A DNA stretch of 64,000 nt from Collinsella tanakaei (GCF_016902615.1 NZ_JACJMB010000003.1:62001-126000); one strand, 5' to 3'. Counted from the first letter of the stretch, positions 7,830 through 16,935 are shown. The notes: a model not told the origin generated them from the letters alone. Made by a program: numbers and translations.

Positions 7830-9221
7830 TTACGCCTCGGCCGTATAGCGCGGCATGGCCATCGTGCCGCCCTGGATGACGCGCAGGTACTCGCGCCCCG
7901 TGGTACGCACGCTCTGCGAGGGGACGCGCCCGAGCTCCTCGTTCAGGATCTCGTTCACATGACTGTGCACGCCCGTGGCGTTTGCACCCTCGGCCAGAGC
8001 GCCCATGCGGGAGCGGGCGATGCCGTCAGTATCCTCGAGCATCGCGTCATACTCGAAGGAAGCGGGAATCTTGTCCAGACCGTCGAAGATCTTCTCGATG
8101 GGCTCGTCCTCCTCCGCCTTCGCAGGTGCGCTCGCGACCGGAGCGGGTGCGGGCGCGACCTCCTCGGCGAGGATGGCCAGCGCCTCAGCCCACATGCCCT
8201 CGTGACCGCTATAGTCGACCATGGGTGCCTCGACCTCGGTGACAGGTGCAGGCTCGGGCTCGGGCACCGACCCCGCTGTCGTCGCAGCGGGAACGGAAAC
8301 GCTCGGCACGCGGGCACCGAGTGCGTTCGTATCGCCCGTACCGGCAGATTGGACGGCCTGCGGGACGGAGGCGGGTGCCTGCCCCATATCGAGAGAAATG
8401 GACGGCACGCTCGAGGCGGGCACCGCGGGCATGACACCGGAAGCCTGCGCCGTCGTCACGAAGACCGCCGGGACGACCGGTACCATGGGTACCGCCGTCG
8501 TGCTCGGCGACATGGCGGCACCAGGCGCCACGGCAGCGCGAGCGGCAGTGGCCTGCGCCTGCGCGCGGGCAGCAACCTGCTGGATGCGCATATAGGTCGC
8601 CGTCACTTCCGGCCCCGCCTGCGCCATCGGGCGCGCGGACGCGGTCTGCTGGGCGGGAGCGGTATACATCGACCCCATATCCATCGTGGCGGTCGTTTCC
8701 GCACCTTGGGCGGTCGCGCTTGTTCGGTATGCGGTCTGCGCGGTCGCGTCGGCACTCGCAGTGCCGCGCGCCATCTCCTCGAGGGCGATCTCGTAGATGT
8801 CCTTCGATTTCAGCGGGTCGCAGCTCACCGGAGAGTCGGACGTGAGCAGCGAGTCGATCTCGGCCCACGCCTCCGCCTCGGACAGCGCATCCTGGGCGCG
8901 CGCGATCACGGGCACGCCCTTCGGGGTGGCCTGACGGCTCGCGGCGAACGAGACGGGAGCCGTCGCGCGGGCGGACGAGCGCTCGGCTGCTGCAGCAGCG
9001 TATTCAGGCGAGGACACATGGTCGTCGATCGCCGTCGCGACCGCATGGATGCCCACGCCGATGATCGATCCGGCGGCAAGCGGCAGGATCACGGGCGCGA
9101 TCGCCTCATGGACACCCTCGAACGGGATGGTGGCGGCGAACGCGACGGCGGAGAGGGCGATGCCGCCTCCGATCGAAAGCCCGGCTGTCAGAGCGCGATG
9201 CGTGTGCGTCGAAGAGTCCAT
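7830..9221 (-). CDS. Pro/Ala-rich membrane-anchored protein of unknown function
   Basis: 463 aa from ATG 9221, preceded by GAAGGAAG; the open frame extends further upstream but without a better start. Two hydrophobic segments near the N terminus (~residues 9-28 and 34-58) are followed by ~400 residues rich in Ala, Pro, Val and Thr with almost no regular motif. The C-terminal ~80 residues are more ordered (SHVNEILNEELGRVPSQ..REYLRVIQGG) and look like the most conserved part. I do not recognise the family. The layout suggests a membrane anchor, a disordered linker and a small C-terminal domain. It is upstream of, and probably co-transcribed with, the VanZ-like gene. Confidence 0.65.
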   Translation of the reverse strand: MDSSTHTHRALTAGLSIGGGIALSAVAFAATIPFEGVHEAIAPVILPLAAGSIIGVGIHAVATAIDDHVSSPEYAAAAAERSSARATAPVSFAASRQATPKGVPVIARAQDALSEAEAWAEIDSLLTSDSPVSCDPLKSKDIYEIALEEMARGTASADATAQTAYRTSATAQGAETTATMDMGSMYTAPAQQTASARPMAQAGPEVTATYMRIQQVAARAQAQATAARAAVAPGAAMSPSTTAVPMVPVVPAVFVTTAQASGVMPAVPASSVPSISLDMGQAPASVPQAVQSAGTGDTNALGARVPSVSVPAATTAGSVPEPEPAPVTEVEAPMVDYSGHEGMWAEALAILAEEVAPAPAPVASAPAKAEEDEPIEKIFDGLDKIPASFEYDAMLEDTDGIARSRMGALAEGANATGVHSHVNEILNEELGRVPSQSVRTTGREYLRVIQGGTMAMPRYTAEA

Positions 9222-9546
9222 ATGCCGCTTCCTTCTGCTTCGGATACGTGTCCAACCGAGGCGCTGCCGACGCGAGAGCCGGCGCACCTGCACGCGTTCG
9301 CGGGAAACGAGGACTGTGAAGCGTGGGGGCCGAAACCCCCAGCAACGGATGTGGTTCGATTCATCTGCGTTTTCCGTCGCGACCGTTAGAGCTATTATGC
9401 GATAACGCCTGCATACATGCAATATCGACCCGCCGAGTGTCAACGACGCTTTGGGTCGATTCGCCGAGCGGCGCACCATCGGTTTTCTTACCCGTGTTTT
9501 GGGGAACAAGTCAAGCAGCATCACCGCGACACAAAGGAGATCAGCC
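9222..9546. other. 325-bp divergent intergenic region
   Basis: It lies between the divergent Pro/Ala-rich protein and short-chain dehydrogenase genes. It holds a small hairpin (GGGGG..CCCCC at about 9326-9340) and AT-richer sequence around 9380-9420, where both promoters probably lie. No gene or known RNA is visible. Confidence 0.4.
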
Positions 9547-10323
9547 ATGCCCACTATCGCCATCGTCACCGGTGCCTCGTCCGGACTCGGCAAGGAGATC
9601 GTCCGCCGCATCGACCATGGCGAGGCGGGCTCCGTCGACGAGATCTGGGTCGTCGCCCGCAGGCCCGAGCGCCTCGACGCCCTCGTGCGCACCTGCTCGT
9701 GCACCGTGCGGCCGTTCTGCCTCGATCTCACCGACCCCGATTCGTTCGACATCTTGGAATCGGCGCTGCTGGAGACCCCTGCCGCGCGCGTGCGGCTTCT
9801 CGTCAACAATGCGGGCGCCGCTTCGTTCGGCGATTTCGCCGGTATCCCGCGCGACGAGGTGAGCCGCATGATGGCCCTGCTCATGCTCGCCCCCGTCGAA
9901 CTCGCCTACCGCACGCTGCCGTTCATGCGCGCCGGCTCCCGCATCATCAACATCGCGAGCGTCGCGGCGTTCCTCCCCCAGCCGCGCCTCGCCGTGTACG
10001 CGGCCGCCAAGCGCTTCGTACTCGACTTCTCCCGCGCGCTCGACACCGAGCTGGGCGACATCGACATCCATGTCACCGCCGTGTGCCCCAAGTTCATGAA
10101 GACTGAGTTCCTCGACGCCCCGGGCGATGCCGGGTGCGCGCAGCGCATGACCCGCATCGGCTTCGACAACGTCGGGCACGTCGCTGAGGCCGCCCTCGCC
10201 GCCGCGCATGCCGGACGGAGCCTCTGCATCCCCTCGCTCGACATGAAGGCGCTCTATGCGGCAACCCGTGTCGTCCCCTACCGCGCCGCCATCGCCCTCG
10301 AGCGCGCACTGGGCATCCTCTAG
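9547..10323 (+). CDS. Short-chain dehydrogenase/reductase
   Basis: 258 aa from ATG 9547, with AAAGGAGAT before it. The classical SDR signatures are in order: TGASSGLG cofactor-binding loop (~residues 8-15), NNAG (~88-91), then a catalytic Ser in IINIASVAAF (~134) and YAAAK (~149-153). The C-terminal segment PKFMKTEF is the usual post-catalytic PxxxxT region. The length is typical. It uses NAD(P)H to reduce or oxidise a hydroxyl or keto group; the substrate cannot be told. It stands alone, followed by a 59-bp palindrome and the rho terminator. Confidence 0.88.
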   Translation: MPTIAIVTGASSGLGKEIVRRIDHGEAGSVDEIWVVARRPERLDALVRTCSCTVRPFCLDLTDPDSFDILESALLETPAARVRLLVNNAGAASFGDFAGIPRDEVSRMMALLMLAPVELAYRTLPFMRAGSRIINIASVAAFLPQPRLAVYAAAKRFVLDFSRALDTELGDIDIHVTAVCPKFMKTEFLDAPGDAGCAQRMTRIGFDNVGHVAEAALAAAHAGRSLCIPSLDMKALYAATRVVPYRAAIALERALGIL

Positions 10324-10362
10324 ATTGTCGAGGCGCCCCACCACGCCGCTTCCGTCCCTATC

Positions 10363-10421
10363 ACGAACTTGCCAACAGTCTCGCTAACGCAAGCTCTTAG
10401 CGAGACATTTGACAAGTTCGT
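10363..10421. repeat. 59-bp palindromic element, copy 1
   Basis: Outer arms ACGAACTTG (10363-10371) / CAAGTTCGT (10413-10421) and inner arms GTCTCGCTAA (10378-10387) / TTAGCGAGAC (10397-10406). The same layout and length recur at 31581-31639. It lies between the convergent dehydrogenase and rho genes. Confidence 0.75.
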
Positions 10422-10486
10422 TATCGCGGGAGAGCTTCCGCCGTCAGCATTTCCGCAGACCCGCGCACAACGGATGAAACCGAACG

Positions 10487-10519
10487 AAGGCCGGCGCCCT
10501 CGGGACACCGGCCTTCGTG
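10487..10519 (-). terminator. Probable terminator of transaldolase-rho
   Basis: The hairpin GAAGGCCGG / CCGGCCTTC has a short interior loop, about 30 bases past the rho stop, and is followed on the minus strand by a weak T-rich run. It could serve either strand. Confidence 0.6.
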
Positions 10520-10546
10520 CATACAAAGCGATCTGGAAAGCGAAGC

Positions 10547-12934
10547 CTACATGGCCTCGGGATAGTCCGCAGCCTTCTTGGCGGTGCGGATGAGGAACTC
10601 CTCGTTGGAGTTCGTGCCCTTCAGGCCCTTGATGAAGGACGCTGCGGCGCGCTCGGTGTTGTTCATGCCGGCGAGCACGCGGCGGATGCCCCACACGAAC
10701 GGGCGCATGTTCTCGGGGATGAGCAGGTCCTCGTTGCGCGTGCCGGAGGCGACCGGGTCGATGGCCGGGAAGATGCGGCGGTCGGCCAGGTCGCGGTCGA
10801 GCTTGAGCTCCATGTTGCCCGTTCCCTTGAACTCCTCGAAGATCACCTCGTCCATCTTGGAGCCGGTGTCCACGAGCGCGGAGGCCAGGATGGTGAGCGA
10901 GCCGCCGTTCTCGATGTTGCGCGCCGCGCCCAAAAAGCGCTTGGGCGGGTAGAGCGCCGCGGAGTCGACGCCGCCGGAAAGGATGCGACCCGAGGCGGGC
11001 GCAGCCAGGTTGTAGGCGCGAGCGAGACGCGTGATGGAATCGAGCACGACCACCACGTCACCGCCCATCTCGACGATGCGCTTGGCGCGCTCGATAACGA
11101 GCTCGGAGACGCGGGTGTGGTTGTCGGCGGGCATGTCGAACGTGGAGGCCACGACGTCGCCCTTGATGGAGCGCTCCATGTCCGTGACCTCCTCGGGGCG
11201 CTCGTCCACCAGTAGGCAGATGAGGTGCACCTCGGGATTGTTCACGGCGATGGATTGGCAGATGTGCTTGAGCACCGTCGTCTTGCCCGCCTTGGGCGGC
11301 GAGACGATCAGACCGCGCTGGCCCTTGCCGATGGGCGAGACGATATCGATGGCGCGGCCGGTGATGGAATCGCGACCGTGCTCCATCTTGAGCGGCTCGT
11401 TGGGGTAGATGGGCGTGAGCTCCGAGAACTTCGGGCGCGTGCGCATCTGCTCGGGATCGAGGCCGTTCACGGTGTGGATCTTGGCGAGGCCGGGGAACTT
11501 GTCGTTCGCACGGCTCGGCCTCAGCGTGCCGGAGATGAGGTCGCCCGGACGCAGGCGCGCCGCACGGATGAGGTTCGCGGGCACGAAGGCGTCGTCGCGG
11601 CTCGGCATGTAGCCGTGCGCGCGGATGTAGCCGAAGCCCTCGTTGGTGATATCGAGAATGCCCTCGATGTCGCGGAAGCCCTCGGCGCGCGCCGCGACCG
11701 TATAGACCTCCTCGACAAGCTCCGCCTTCTTCTTGCCGGTGGGGTCGATATCGAGCGAACGCGCCTTCTCGCGCAGCTCGGCAACCTTCATGCCGGAGAG
11801 CTCATCGCGCGACAGGCTCGGCTCGGTCGGCGCGTTGTAGCGGTTGTTGCGCTTGTTGTTGCGGCGATCGTTGCGGTCATTGCGATCGTTGCGGTTGTTG
11901 CGACGGTCCCGATCCTTGCGATCGCTACGGTCTCCGCGCTCGTCGCGGTTCTTGCGGCCGTCGCGCTCGCCGTGATCCTGCTCATGGCGCTGCGTCTGGC
12001 TGCGACGCTCGCGCTTCTCGCCCTCAGCCGCCTTGCCCTCAGCCTGCTTGATGCGCTCCTGGTCAGAGGCCTCGGCAGGCGCCTCGACAGCATCCTTCTC
12101 CGGTGCGCGTGCGGTCTCCTCGGAAGCCTCTGCCTGCTTGGCCTTGGCGCGACGACCGCGGCCGGGGCGAACATCCTGCGCCGCGGAAGCCTCGTCGGCA
12201 GCCTCGGCGGCTCCGCCCCCGGCGCGCTGCGCCGCTGCGGGTTCGGAGGTTGTGCCCTCTGCAGGCGCGGCAGCCGCCTGTTGCTGGGCGAGCAGAGCCG
12301 CAGCAGCTGCTGCAGCGGCGCGCTCGGCCTCGACGTAGGCCTTGGGCTTGCGTCCGCGGCGATGCGGGCGCAAGGCGGGATCGACCTTCGGAAGCGCAGC
12401 CAGCAGCTCAGGGGTCATACCCTCGGGCAGGGCAGCGGGAGCCGCAGCGGTCTCGGAGGCCTCGCGCTTCTTGCGCGTACGGGTGCGCTTCGGCGCCTCG
12501 GCAGCAGCGGGCTCAGACGTCGTCTCGGCAGCGGATGCGGCGGCCTCAAGCAGCTCGAGCGCATCTTCTGCAGCCCGACGCTGCTTGCGGGCGACCTGCG
12601 CCTGCGACACCTGGGCAAGCGCGCGAGCCTGGGCAACCTCGGGAGAGACCTCATGCTCGCCCGCATCCGCGCTCTTCGCCGCCGTGCGGCGGGCGCGGGT
12701 GCGGCGCGGGGCCTCTTCCCCATCCGCCGCCGGAGCGGAAGCGGCATCGGCCGCCTCCGCCTTCGGCTTGCGCGTCCGGCGCGTGCGCGGGGCCTTCGCC
12801 GCCGCCTCGTCGGACGCCTCGTTCAGCGGCGCGGCGGCAGGCGCCTGCGCACGCTTCTCTTCGGTGGCCTCCGGTGCCTGGGGCACCGGGGCCGCCGTCT
12901 CAATCGGGGTGATTTCGTTATGATCTTCAGCCAC
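10547..12934 (-). CDS. rho: Transcription termination factor Rho with long N-terminal extension
   Basis: 795 aa, against ~420 in E. coli. Residues 1 to ~365 are a low-complexity extension: Ala/Glu/Pro-rich with RTRR/TRKK patches, then an Arg/Asn/Asp-rich tract at ~310-365 containing repeated RNDRNDRND. Then come a Rho N-terminal SAP-like helix region (MKVAELREKARSLDI), an OB-fold RNA-binding domain, and the hexameric RecA-type ATPase with P-loop PPKAGKTT (~residue 546) and LLVDERPEEVTDM. Extended Rho proteins of this kind are typical of high-GC actinobacteria, where the insert adds RNA affinity. Start GTG 12934 shares one base with the stop of the transaldolase gene, implying translational coupling. 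Confidence 0.96.
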   Translation of the reverse strand: MAEDHNEITPIETAAPVPQAPEATEEKRAQAPAAAPLNEASDEAAAKAPRTRRTRKPKAEAADAASAPAADGEEAPRRTRARRTAAKSADAGEHEVSPEVAQARALAQVSQAQVARKQRRAAEDALELLEAAASAAETTSEPAAAEAPKRTRTRKKREASETAAAPAALPEGMTPELLAALPKVDPALRPHRRGRKPKAYVEAERAAAAAAAALLAQQQAAAAPAEGTTSEPAAAQRAGGGAAEAADEASAAQDVRPGRGRRAKAKQAEASEETARAPEKDAVEAPAEASDQERIKQAEGKAAEGEKRERRSQTQRHEQDHGERDGRKNRDERGDRSDRKDRDRRNNRNDRNDRNDRRNNKRNNRYNAPTEPSLSRDELSGMKVAELREKARSLDIDPTGKKKAELVEEVYTVAARAEGFRDIEGILDITNEGFGYIRAHGYMPSRDDAFVPANLIRAARLRPGDLISGTLRPSRANDKFPGLAKIHTVNGLDPEQMRTRPKFSELTPIYPNEPLKMEHGRDSITGRAIDIVSPIGKGQRGLIVSPPKAGKTTVLKHICQSIAVNNPEVHLICLLVDERPEEVTDMERSIKGDVVASTFDMPADNHTRVSELVIERAKRIVEMGGDVVVVLDSITRLARAYNLAAPASGRILSGGVDSAALYPPKRFLGAARNIENGGSLTILASALVDTGSKMDEVIFEEFKGTGNMELKLDRDLADRRIFPAIDPVASGTRNEDLLIPENMRPFVWGIRRVLAGMNNTERAAASFIKGLKGTNSNEEFLIRTAKKAADYPEAM

Positions 12935-13617
12935 TATGCCTGCTCAACTACTTTCTTCCAGTCGGCCTCGAAGCTTGCGAGACCCTGATCAGTAAGGGGA
13001 TGGCGCACGCACTTCTTGAGCGCCGCGAACGGCACGGTCGCGATGTCCGCGCCGAGCAGCGCCGCCTGCGTGACGTGGTTGGGGGTGCGCACCGAGGCGG
13101 TGATGATCTCGACCTCGCCGTCGACGTTCCTGCCGGCCCAGTCGTAGTTCTTCACGCAGGCCACGACGTCGGCGAGCTGGGAGATGCCGTCCTGCGCGAT
13201 GTCGTCGAAGCGGCCGACGAACGGCGAGATGTAGCGGGCGCCGGCATTGGCGGCCAGCAGCGCCTGCGGGGCGGAGAACACGAGCGTCATGTTGATGCGG
13301 ACGCCCTCGTCCGCGAGCGCGCGGCACGCGGCCAGACCGGCCTCGCAGACCGGCAGCTTGACGACGATGTTGGGGGCGAGGCCTGCCAGGCGGCGGCCCT
13401 CCTCGATCATGCCCTCGGCCGTGGTGGCGGTGGACTCGGCGGAGACGGGGAGCCCCTCGCAGAGCTCGGCGATCTTGAGCATGTGGGGCTCGAAATCGGC
13501 GAGTTTGCCGCCCGTGCGGGCGTACAGCGACGGGTTCGTGGTCACGCCTGCCAGGCAACCCCAGCTCTTCGCCTCGGCGATCTCGTCCAGATCAGCGGTG
13601 TCGATGAAGAATTTCAT
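12934..13617 (-). CDS. tal: Transaldolase (TalC/FSA-type)
   Basis: 227 aa. ATG 13617 is chosen over ATG 13623 because AAGGAGG is seven bases before the former and only one before the latter. Motifs: GVTTNPS (~residues 24-30), the Schiff-base lysine in NIVVKLPV (Lys87), and YISPFVGRFDD. The residue corresponding to Tyr131 of fructose-6-phosphate aldolase is Phe here, as in true transaldolases. The reaction moves a dihydroxyacetone unit between sugar phosphates in the non-oxidative pentose phosphate pathway. It is co-transcribed with rho through a one-base overlap. Confidence 0.9.
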   Translation of the reverse strand: MKFFIDTADLDEIAEAKSWGCLAGVTTNPSLYARTGGKLADFEPHMLKIAELCEGLPVSAESTATTAEGMIEEGRRLAGLAPNIVVKLPVCEAGLAACRALADEGVRINMTLVFSAPQALLAANAGARYISPFVGRFDDIAQDGISQLADVVACVKNYDWAGRNVDGEVEIITASVRTPNHVTQAALLGADIATVPFAALKKCVRHPLTDQGLASFEADWKKVVEQA

Positions 13618-13772
13618 TCCCATACCTCCTTATAGGTTGCCGCGGCGCGGCATGTACACAAGATTGGAGAAAAGGATATCGCCCGCGTGACGAACGGCAC
13701 ACCGCCATGTCGGCGGCAGCGGCACAATGGGGCGTGCAACATGTATCGGGATATGCAAACAGATGCAAGGCA

Positions 13773-13781
13773 ACTATACCA
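13773..13781 (-). promoter_or_regulatory. Candidate extended -10 promoter for transaldolase-rho
   Basis: Minus strand TGG-TATAGT, an extended -10 hexamer, ~155 bases upstream of the transaldolase start. No clear -35. The rest of the 13618-13892 gap shows nothing else I recognise. Confidence 0.4.
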
Positions 13782-13892
13782 CATTGGTAATCACGCGCCC
13801 CCATCTGCCAAAGCTGCCACGAAAACCCACGTGAACGGTAGCTCACCGGGACGCCAGCGGTTGCAGGCGAGCCGTCCGTCCGCCCGCGCATG

Positions 13893-13922
13893 AAAAAAGG
13901 ACCCCGCCGGGCGGGGTCCTTT
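13893..13922 (-). terminator. Intrinsic terminator of argS
   Basis: Minus strand: hairpin AGGACCCCGCC / GGCGGGGTCCT with a tight loop and a run of six T, ~25 bases after the argS stop. Confidence 0.92.
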
Positions 13923-13945
13923 CGCGCTCATTTTCGCGAGGCGCG

Positions 13946-15790
13946 CTACATCTGCATCGGCGCGGAGACGCCGATGAGCGACAGCACGAGCTGCAGCACG
14001 GAGCGCACCGCGTCGCAGGCGGCAAGGCGCGCGCGGGTGAGCTCGGGGGCGATCGGACGGCCCTCGCTCGGCAGCACCTGGCAGGCAGCGTAGAAGCTGT
14101 GGAAGAGGCCGGCGAGCTCCTCGAGGTAGTGGGTGAGGCGGAACGGCGCGCGGTCGCGGGCGCAGCCGGCGATGAGGTCCTCGAGCTCGGAGAGCTTGCG
14201 GGCGAGCGCCAGCTCGGTCGGGTCGGTCAGCAGGCCGTAATCAACGTCGCTGCCGATAGCCTTCACCGCGACGGCCTCCATGCCCATAAGCTCGGCCTGC
14301 TCAGGCGTGACGCCGGCGGCGCGGCGCAGGATGGAGCAGATGCGGGCGTGCGCGTACTGCACGTAGTACACGGGGTTGGACTGGCTCTTCTCCTTGACGG
14401 CGTCGATGTCGAAGTCGATGGTCTGGTTGGAGGAGCGGGAGACGAGCGTGTAGCGGGCGGCGTCGGCGCCGACCTCGTCGATGAGCTCGCGGAACGTGAT
14501 CATCGTGCCCTTGCGCTTGGACATGCGGACCGGCTTGCCGGAGCGCAGCAGGTTCACGAACTGGCCCAGCGGCACCTCGAACTGCCCGGGGTAGCCGAGC
14601 GCGTCGCAGACGGCCTTCACGCGGGCGATGTAGCCGTGGTGGTCGGCGCCCCAGATGTCGATGACGTGGTCGACGCGCTGGAACTTGTTCCAGTGGTAGG
14701 CGATGTCGGAGGAGAAGTAGGTGTAGTCGCCGTTGGACTTCTTGATGACGCGGTCCTTGTCGTCGCCGAAGGCGGTGGACTTGAACCACAGCGCGCCGTC
14801 ATCGGTGGTGTAGAGGTAGCCCATCTCGTCGAGCTTGGCGTAGGCGCGCTCGACCGGCGAGGTGCCCGTCCAGTCCTTCTGGTACATGGTGCGTTCGCTC
14901 ATCCAGACGTCGAAGTCGCAGCGGACGTCATGGCAGGTGTCACGCATGTCCTTGAGCATCTTCTGGTAGCCGCGCTCGCGGAACGACAGCATGCGCTCCT
15001 GGGGATCGGCGTCAACCCACTTGTCGCCATCGGACTTCCAGAAGGCAGCGGCCTCGTCAATGATGTAGGTGCCGCCGTAGGAGTCCTTGCCGAGATCGGC
15101 CGTGAACTCATCCATGTAGGGATGGCTGTCGGGACGCTCATCAAGCTCGTCCTGGACGTAGTTGTCGCGATCCTGGGCGAGGAAGTCGCGGGCGGCGTCG
15201 ATGTCGCAGCCCTGCTTGGCCATGATGTCGGCGAGCTGCATGTAGCGCTTGGAAATGGAGTTGCCGAACGTGTTCATCTGGTTGCCGTGGTCGTTGATCC
15301 AGAACTCGCGCTCGATGTCGTAGCCGGCATGCTCCATGACGCGGCACATGGAGTCGCCGAGCGCCGCCCAGCGGCCGTGGCCCACGTGCATGGGGCCCAC
15401 GGGGTTGGCGGAGACGAACTCGACCTGGGTCTTGAGGCCGCCGCCGACGTTGGACTTGGCGAAGTCCATACCCTGCTCGCGCGCCTCGGCGAACACGGAG
15501 TTCTTAGCGGCGACGGACAGGTAGAAGTTGATGAAGCCGGGGCCGGCGACCTCGACGCTGTCGATGACCTCGTCGGCGGGCATGTGGGCGCAGATGGCGT
15601 CGGCGATCTTGCGCGGGGCGCAGTGCGCGAGCTTCGCGGACTTCATCGCCATGGTGGACGTCCACTCGCCGTGAGAAGTGTCCGCCGGTCGCTCGATGCC
15701 GCAATCGTCCAGCTCGAACGCGGGAATCTCGCCCGCCTCGATCGCCGCAGCGAGGGCTGCGCGCACCAGCTCTTCGATCTTCTCAGGCAT
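13946..15790 (-). CDS. argS: Arginyl-tRNA synthetase
   Basis: 614 aa from ATG 15790, preceded by GGAGGAGG. An N-terminal tRNA-recognition domain (residues ~1-110) is followed by the class I core, with the HIGH motif as HVGHGRWAALGDS after ANPVGPM, FWINDHGNQMNTFG, and the KMSKS-equivalent MSKRKGT. The C-terminal DALR anticodon-binding helical domain ends LIGVSAPMQM. It charges tRNA-Arg with arginine using ATP. Full length. It stands alone; its leader contains a hairpin CTCGCCGC / GCGGCGAG at about 15812-15834. Confidence 0.97.
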   Translation of the reverse strand: MPEKIEELVRAALAAAIEAGEIPAFELDDCGIERPADTSHGEWTSTMAMKSAKLAHCAPRKIADAICAHMPADEVIDSVEVAGPGFINFYLSVAAKNSVFAEAREQGMDFAKSNVGGGLKTQVEFVSANPVGPMHVGHGRWAALGDSMCRVMEHAGYDIEREFWINDHGNQMNTFGNSISKRYMQLADIMAKQGCDIDAARDFLAQDRDNYVQDELDERPDSHPYMDEFTADLGKDSYGGTYIIDEAAAFWKSDGDKWVDADPQERMLSFRERGYQKMLKDMRDTCHDVRCDFDVWMSERTMYQKDWTGTSPVERAYAKLDEMGYLYTTDDGALWFKSTAFGDDKDRVIKKSNGDYTYFSSDIAYHWNKFQRVDHVIDIWGADHHGYIARVKAVCDALGYPGQFEVPLGQFVNLLRSGKPVRMSKRKGTMITFRELIDEVGADAARYTLVSRSSNQTIDFDIDAVKEKSQSNPVYYVQYAHARICSILRRAAGVTPEQAELMGMEAVAVKAIGSDVDYGLLTDPTELALARKLSELEDLIAGCARDRAPFRLTHYLEELAGLFHSFYAACQVLPSEGRPIAPELTRARLAACDAVRSVLQLVLSLIGVSAPMQM

Positions 15791-16209
15791 GGGTCCTCCT
15801 CCATGTAGGGTCTCGCCGCGCCCTTTGCGGCGAGCTGCAGGTATACACATGGCCCATACTCTAACACACCGCATCGGCAAACCCGACGGCCGTACACCCA
15901 ACTGCGGCGATCATGGGAAAAAACCGCCTAAGACGGGGCGCCCAGACAACAAAAACCAAGGTTATCGACGGGTTGCGGGCGGTGGTACACGGGGCCGGGC
16001 AGACGCTGCGGACCCGCTTCGAGCTGCCCGAACGACCGCGCGCTCCCCTTGGGTGCGCCGGAGCACTTTATGCATCGAGCGCACGTGCCCAAAACCGACA
16101 GGACGGCCACCTACCTGCGCAAATGTGCTCAAAATGTGATGCACGCCAACAAACGCGCACGTACGCGTGGTATTCTTATCTTCGGTACAGCTTATGAGTT
16201 GGAGGCAGC
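15791..16209. other. 419-bp divergent region between argS and the CarD-like gene
   Basis: Contains the argS leader hairpin near 15812-15834 and the CarD-side promoter near 16168-16176. A near-repeat of AAATGTG is seen at ~16120 and ~16133. No further gene or RNA was recognised. Confidence 0.4.
16168..16176 (+). promoter_or_regulatory. Candidate extended -10 promoter of the CarD-like gene
   Basis: TGG-TATTCT, an extended -10 hexamer, about 35 bases before the start codon. No strong -35 is seen. Confidence 0.4.
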
Positions 16210-16713
16210 ATGTTCAGCATCGGAGAGCACGTTATCCACCCCGGCCAGGGCGTCTGCACGGTCATGGACTATGAGGACACGCCTTCGCCGATGATCGTTC
16301 TGGAAGCCAAATCGGGCCACGCGAAGACCCGTCTTCTCTACCCCGTCGCCCAGGCGGACCGTCTGCACACCATCATCTCCCGCGAGGAGGCCGAAGCCCT
16401 GATCGCCGATTACGGCGACCTGGAGTGCGACCCCTTCACGGAGCGCAACAGCTCGCTTGAGGAGAGCTATTTCAAGGGGCAGATCAAGCTCGGCGCGCCC
16501 GAGACGCTGCGCGTCGCCAAGACCATGCGCCGGCGCATCAACGACGCCGAGGCCCATGCGAAAAAGCCCAGCAGCTATTACCTGCGCGTGCTCAAGGAGG
16601 CGCGCCGCCGCTCCGTCGAGGAGATCGCCGTCGCGCTCGACGTGAGCGAGGAGGACGCCGACGCGCGCCTCCACGCCGCCGCCGTCGCCGCCGGCGAGAT
16701 CTCCGACAACTGA
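16210..16713 (+). CDS. CarD-family transcriptional regulator
   Basis: 167 aa, ATG with GGAGG five bases upstream. The N terminus (MFSIGEHVIHPGQGVCTVMDYED) is the Tudor-like RNAP-interaction domain typical of CarD/CdnL/TRCF proteins. A helical C-terminal domain follows, with YYLRVLKEARRRSVEEIAVALDVSEEDAD. CarD proteins bind the RNA polymerase beta subunit and stabilise open complexes at rRNA and other promoters. Whether this copy is the general CdnL-type factor or a specialised paralogue cannot be told from the window. Confidence 0.88.
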   Translation: MFSIGEHVIHPGQGVCTVMDYEDTPSPMIVLEAKSGHAKTRLLYPVAQADRLHTIISREEAEALIADYGDLECDPFTERNSSLEESYFKGQIKLGAPETLRVAKTMRRRINDAEAHAKKPSSYYLRVLKEARRRSVEEIAVALDVSEEDADARLHAAAVAAGEISDN

Positions 16714-16722
16714 TATCCCAAT

Positions 16723-16757
16723 TGTCCTCATCGGGGACGGGGTAGTTTGAGGACATC
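16723..16757. repeat. Palindromic repeat with a copy near 58 kb (copy 1)
   Basis: TGTCCTCA (16723-16730) pairs with TGAGGACA (16748-16755). The 29 bases 16729-16757 are an exact reverse complement of 58024-58052. It lies just after the CarD-like stop. Confidence 0.75.
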
Positions 16758-16867
16758 CGCCGCGCCGATCGCCGCAAGGAGCACCATCCGCCGAATACCG
16801 GCGCGCAGGCGCTGCCGTGTGGTACAGTACAGCCATGAAGCCTCCCCCTTCACCGGATGGGGGATCG

Positions 16868-16935
16868 AAGGTGTCCGGTCCCTGCCGTAGGTACGGCGCT
16901 CACGCGCTATAAGGCAGGGTCCCGGGCACCTTTTT
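16868..16935 (+). terminator. Hairpin with T-tract upstream of the HD-hydrolase gene
   Basis: The arms 16868-16886 and 16913-16932 pair with two or three mismatches and enclose a 26-base loop. Five T residues follow on the plus strand. It most likely ends CarD transcription, or attenuates read-through into the HD gene 64 bases downstream. Confidence 0.5.
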
